Source: JAHRAH01 sp051009015 (lineage in GTDB: Bacteria; Pseudomonadota; Gammaproteobacteria; Tethybacterales; Persebacteraceae). From it: 6,324 nucleotides of DNA. Position 1 is the first letter of the stretch; every line of letters begins with the position of its first letter. Where the stretch lies: the NCBI GenBank assembly GCA_051009015.1, contig JBPCWZ010000023.1:1-6324 (forward strand). Direction: 5' to 3'. Below are positions 3,856 to 6,324 of this stretch, piece after piece. The notes under the pieces are model-generated. The model saw only the letters and a list, made by a program, of their open reading frames with translations, was not told where the DNA came from and ran no database searches. Position numbers and translations under genes: made by a program.

Positions 3856-5448
3856 ATGTTTATGGCGATTTATAAATGGCTCCGCGCTCATTGGCGGTGG
3901 GGCGCGGCTGTCGCTTTGGCGGTTGTTGCCTCCACTTTTGGGGCGGACTTTTTCGCCAAATGTTTGGGTTATGCGGAGGTCGTCGCGGAAACTGTCAAAG
4001 GCGACGATGCCGCAAAAGCGGGCTTGGGAATTTGCGCATCACACTCGGCGGGGCTTTTCCGGCGCGATTTTCTAATCGCCCTTGTCGCCGTCATCGGTAT
4101 AGGGGCGGCGCTTTGGCGCGCCGCCGCTTTTGACCGTCAAACCAGAGTGGCGGAGAATCGCTTGCTCAGAGAGCGATTTGCCATTGCCGCAGAATTGATG
4201 GCAAAAGAAAACAACGACAGCAAACCCGCCATTACCGCTCGCATTAGTGGCATTCACATTATAGAAAAGTTGGCAACAAACGCGCCCAAAGAATTCGCGG
4301 AGCAGGTGATTAACAATCTAATCGCCTATATCAAAGAACACGCGCAACTAACGGCGGTGCCGCTTTTGGAAAAGGGCAAAACTCCCGATGGGCCGCGCAT
4401 GTTGGGCGAAGATGTCAAAGCCGCCTTTGCGGTGTTGCACAACATTCTCAGTGATGAGAGGGTAAAAGCCGAAATTAATGGCGCTGCGTTGAACGCCATT
4501 TTGGATTTTTCATATCAGGATTTCTCGTGGCTTAATCTGAGTCGCTCGCATGTCAACCTGAGCCATTACAAAAAATGGGTAGCGGCAAACCTCACATCAT
4601 CGCATCTCTTCTATGCGAACCTTAAAGGCGCGAATTTTCTGTGCGCCAACTTAAAAGGCGCGTACCTGAATCATGCCATCTTATCGGAAGCAAACTTGTC
4701 GCGCTCAAAGATGGCGGGGGCGAACTTGTGGAAATCTGACCTGCGCGGTGCAAAATTAGAAGATGCGGATTTGTCGGGCTCGGATTTGCACAGGGCTCGC
4801 CTGCAAGGTGCTAATTTACTTCGCGCCACATTCCAAGATATGTGGGAAAACGAAGACCGGGCATCTCTGGAATTTGCGTGGTTGGATGGCGCGAGATTGG
4901 AGGGGGTTGTTTTGCGCGATGCAAGGATGCACGGGGCATACTTAAGGGGGGTTGTCATTTTGGATTCCGATTCCAAAAACACGGACTTCCGCAATGCCGT
5001 TTTGACGAAAGCGCATTTTGGTGAAACCTGCATATCCTGCAAGGAGTTTTCCCCCGCCGGGTTGCCGGAAGTGAAAGCCGCGATGGGCGGCAAGGTGTGG
5101 CATTCAGGGGCTGGCTGGGCGCAGGGCGTTAAGCAACGCCCCGCCGATGCGGAGTGGGATTTGACGCAATACGAGGATGGCTATGCGCTCGCCGGGATTT
5201 TGGAGAATTTCGCCAAGGAAAACAACTCGGAATTCAATAGCATCAATCTGCGGCAACAAGCCCGTAAATTGCTGGGCAATGGCAAACTGCCAGAGGACAC
5301 GCCACAAAAATGGCGCAAATGGTTGGCAGAAATTGACCCTGCTACTGGACTAACTTCTACCGAATTGGCATGGAGAGGGGTACTATCATCGGGAATCATA
5401 GGACCGCCACCCGAACAGGAGGAAACGCCACGGACAAAGCAGAATTAA
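3856..5448 (+). CDS. Two-TM membrane protein with pentapeptide repeats
   Basis: 530 residues from ATG 3856; ATG 3862 and TTG 3841 are alternatives and none has a clear ribosome-binding site. Order: TM1 at about 15-33 (GAAVALAVVASTFGADFF); a short, probably periplasmic loop with two cysteines; TM2 at about 72-88 (FLIALVAVIGIGAAL); then a basic and helical linker (91-160) with RLLRERFAIAAELM and ISGIHIIEKLA. A quadrilateral-helix region of A(N/D)LxxA pentapeptides follows at about 221-390, clearest at ANLKGANFLCANLKGAYL, broken by an acidic insert WENEDR (330-335). The last 140 residues (391-530) have two CxxC-spaced cysteines (ETCISC), are otherwise helical and charged, and are not recognised. 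The membrane anchor plus helical linker plus pentapeptides is a common arrangement in proteobacteria, of unknown role; pentapeptide folds usually act as protein-binding scaffolds. It starts 25 bp after the NYN gene on the same strand, so they may share a transcript. Confidence 0.85.
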   Translation: MFMAIYKWLRAHWRWGAAVALAVVASTFGADFFAKCLGYAEVVAETVKGDDAAKAGLGICASHSAGLFRRDFLIALVAVIGIGAALWRAAAFDRQTRVAENRLLRERFAIAAELMAKENNDSKPAITARISGIHIIEKLATNAPKEFAEQVINNLIAYIKEHAQLTAVPLLEKGKTPDGPRMLGEDVKAAFAVLHNILSDERVKAEINGAALNAILDFSYQDFSWLNLSRSHVNLSHYKKWVAANLTSSHLFYANLKGANFLCANLKGAYLNHAILSEANLSRSKMAGANLWKSDLRGAKLEDADLSGSDLHRARLQGANLLRATFQDMWENEDRASLEFAWLDGARLEGVVLRDARMHGAYLRGVVILDSDSKNTDFRNAVLTKAHFGETCISCKEFSPAGLPEVKAAMGGKVWHSGAGWAQGVKQRPADAEWDLTQYEDGYALAGILENFAKENNSEFNSINLRQQARKLLGNGKLPEDTPQKWRKWLAEIDPATGLTSTELAWRGVLSSGIIGPPPEQEETPRTKQN

Positions 5449-5481
5449 TCTGCGTTATCCAGTGTCGTGCGCCTTATTCGT

Positions 5482-5808
5482 CTAACGGCATGAATGCCCT
5501 TCGGCGCAAGCCCAAGTTTTCGGCTCGTCATTTTTGTCCACTTCGCAGATGGATTTTGCCGCAATGCGCGCCTGCTCTTGTTGATTATACAAAAGCGGGT
5601 CGCTAGCATTGTTTTGATATTTTTGATGCGCTTGCACGAACGCCCATTTCGCGTATTCGCAGGCATCGCCGATAAACGGAATTTGCGGCGCGGTTTGTGG
5701 CACGCCGCCGTTAGTGCCTTTTGACGCGCTGAAATCGCTGTCGCGGTCATACAGGGCATTGCACGATGCCATCAACAAGGCAAGGGTGAAAATCGTTATG
5801 TGTTTCAT
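5482..5808 (-). CDS. Small cysteine-containing lipoprotein (downstream of pair)
   Basis: 108 residues on the minus strand. The N-terminus MKHITIFTLALLMASC is a lipoprotein signal with the acylated Cys16 in LMASC, so the protein is expected in the inner or outer membrane facing the periplasm; Asn at +2 after the cysteine does not mark inner-membrane retention in the way Asp does. The mature part is short and polar, with four more cysteines (50, 88, 101, 107) that could form two disulphides, and ends in HSCR. No family is recognised. Its ribosome-binding site GGAGG (complement of 5815-5819) lies 6 nt before the start and overlaps the stop codon of the upstream lipoprotein gene, which indicates translational coupling. 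It converges with the pentapeptide gene, leaving 33 bp between the two stops. Confidence 0.75.
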   Translation of the reverse strand: MKHITIFTLALLMASCNALYDRDSDFSASKGTNGGVPQTAPQIPFIGDACEYAKWAFVQAHQKYQNNASDPLLYNQQEQARIAAKSICEVDKNDEPKTWACAEGHSCR

Positions 5809-5811
5809 GGC

Positions 5812-6174
5812 TTACCTCCGGCATTCGGGGCGGTCTTGCCCGCCTTCCTCACAAGGCAACCAGCCCAGCACCGCCAAACACGCCAGCATTGCGCTTTTAT
5901 GCGCCTTGGCTTTGTCATTGGCAAGTATGAATGCGTTAACATTCCACCGCACGCTGTTCCGCGCGGCTTCCGCTTTCGCGCTGCACTTGGCTTTGGCGGC
6001 GTAGAAGTTGCCATCGCCCTCTTTGTATTGATAAAAAGAGGACAACTCGGGAGACGATGCGCACCCGCCAGCGACAAGGGCGGCTATTACCACCATTGGC
6101 GCAAATATCCGTATGCCCCGCAAGGCGCGCGCCGCCGCGCCAAAGCGTTGCGACAAGGTAATAACTTTTTTCAT
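5812..6174 (-). CDS. Small cysteine-containing lipoprotein (upstream of pair)
   Basis: 120 residues on the minus strand from the ATG at 6174, chosen because GGAGAG (complement of 6179-6184) precedes it; a TTG at 6201 would add nine residues and remove that spacing. A long basic n-region (MKKVITLSQRFGAAARALRG) leads to a hydrophobic stretch and LVAGGC, with Cys38 as the probable lipidated residue. The mature part has AKAKCSAKAEA (Cys64), then SAMLACLAVLGWLPC (Cys99, Cys108) and ends ECRR (Cys118), again four cysteines. The C-x(n)-A...ACLxxxGW pattern recalls small proteobacterial periplasmic lipoproteins that end in a CMxxxGW-like motif, but I cannot name a family. Its stop codon (5812-5814) is 3 nt from the start of the next lipoprotein gene; the two are an operon. 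Confidence 0.75.
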   Translation of the reverse strand: MKKVITLSQRFGAAARALRGIRIFAPMVVIAALVAGGCASSPELSSFYQYKEGDGNFYAAKAKCSAKAEAARNSVRWNVNAFILANDKAKAHKSAMLACLAVLGWLPCEEGGQDRPECRR

Positions 6175-6202
6175 TGTTCTCTCCGGTTGTGTGTTATCCA
6201 AA

Positions 6203-6222
6203 GCCCGACATAAATGTCAGGC
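6203..6222 (-). terminator. Hairpin upstream of lipoprotein operon, possible weak terminator
   Basis: On the minus strand GCCTGACA-TTTA-TGTCGGGC folds with 8 bp including one wobble, followed by only TTT then GG. It could end a minus-strand transcript from beyond the window. The same bases also offer a weak promoter for the lipoprotein pair: -35 CTGACA (complement of 6215-6220) and -10 GATAAC (complement of 6193-6198) with 16-bp spacing. Neither reading is secure. Confidence 0.25.
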
Positions 6223-6324
6223 GAGTGCTAACACAACCAAGCGTGGGATGTCCCTGCTGTTTCCGGCGAAGTCGCTGGTATTTTATTGACAAGGTCGCCC
6301 GACAGGACGACGCTCGGTCTTGTG
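6223..6324. other. No supportable gene at right edge
   Basis: Several frames stay open on the minus strand (one until a TAG at 6228-6230, another until 6196-6198), but none shows a start codon, ribosome-binding site or recognisable protein motif. The stretch may be the tail of a gene, a repeat or an RNA that begins beyond the window. Confidence 0.4.

Noticed and set aside
1..6324. Neisseria assignment from dRS3-like repeats
   Set aside because: No copy of the Neisseria uptake sequence GCCGTCTGAA was found in over 6 kb, and similar palindromes occur in other proteobacteria.
6196..6324. Minus-strand partial genes at the right edge
   Set aside because: Open frames of 30-40 codons without start, recognisable motif or agreement on one frame; too short to call.

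Overview
The window looks like chromosome from a beta- or gammaproteobacterium of moderate GC. It holds the end of an iron/manganese superoxide dismutase gene, a fused coaBC gene, and a yggX gene; YggX is largely confined to beta/gammaproteobacteria. Short ATTCCCGC-N4-GCGGGAAT palindromes resemble the dRS3-type repeats of Neisseria, but no Neisseria uptake sequence (GCCGTCTGAA) was seen, so the genus is left open.

Layout, left to right. (1) 1-122: C-terminus of superoxide dismutase. (2) 166-1404: a secreted ankyrin-repeat protein (270-1259) flanked by an exact 29-bp direct repeat that carries the palindrome; the right side holds a cluster of further copies. The ankyrin repeats are 99-bp tandem DNA units that are nearly identical in the second helix and vary at the recognition-surface positions. 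(3) 1424-3071: coaBC (coenzyme A synthesis) followed after 27 bp by yggX (Fe(II) trafficking and oxidative-stress protection). Two parS-like 16-mers, sharing an exact 14-bp core in inverted orientation, lie at the two ends of coaBC. (4) 3084-3830: a consensus sigma-70 promoter, a ~97-nt putative small RNA with two near-identical hairpin repeats, a strong intrinsic terminator, and, touching the terminator's T tract, the ATG of a NYN-domain (PIN-like) ribonuclease. (5) 3856-5448: a two-TM pentapeptide-repeat protein, 25 bp downstream of the nuclease and possibly co-transcribed. (6) 5482-6174, minus strand: two overlapping-signal small lipoprotein genes, each with four cysteines besides the lipidated one. 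(7) 6175-6324: only a short hairpin and no supportable gene.

The housekeeping genes (sod, coaBC, yggX) fit a metal, redox and cofactor neighbourhood. The accessory material sits between and after them. The part most worth following is region 4: promoter, repeated RNA, terminator and RNase gene are in the same order as in type III toxin-antitoxin loci, but the protein is of the NYN fold rather than the ToxN/AbiQ fold. That functional reading is inference; the promoter, repeats, terminator and NYN motifs are directly visible.
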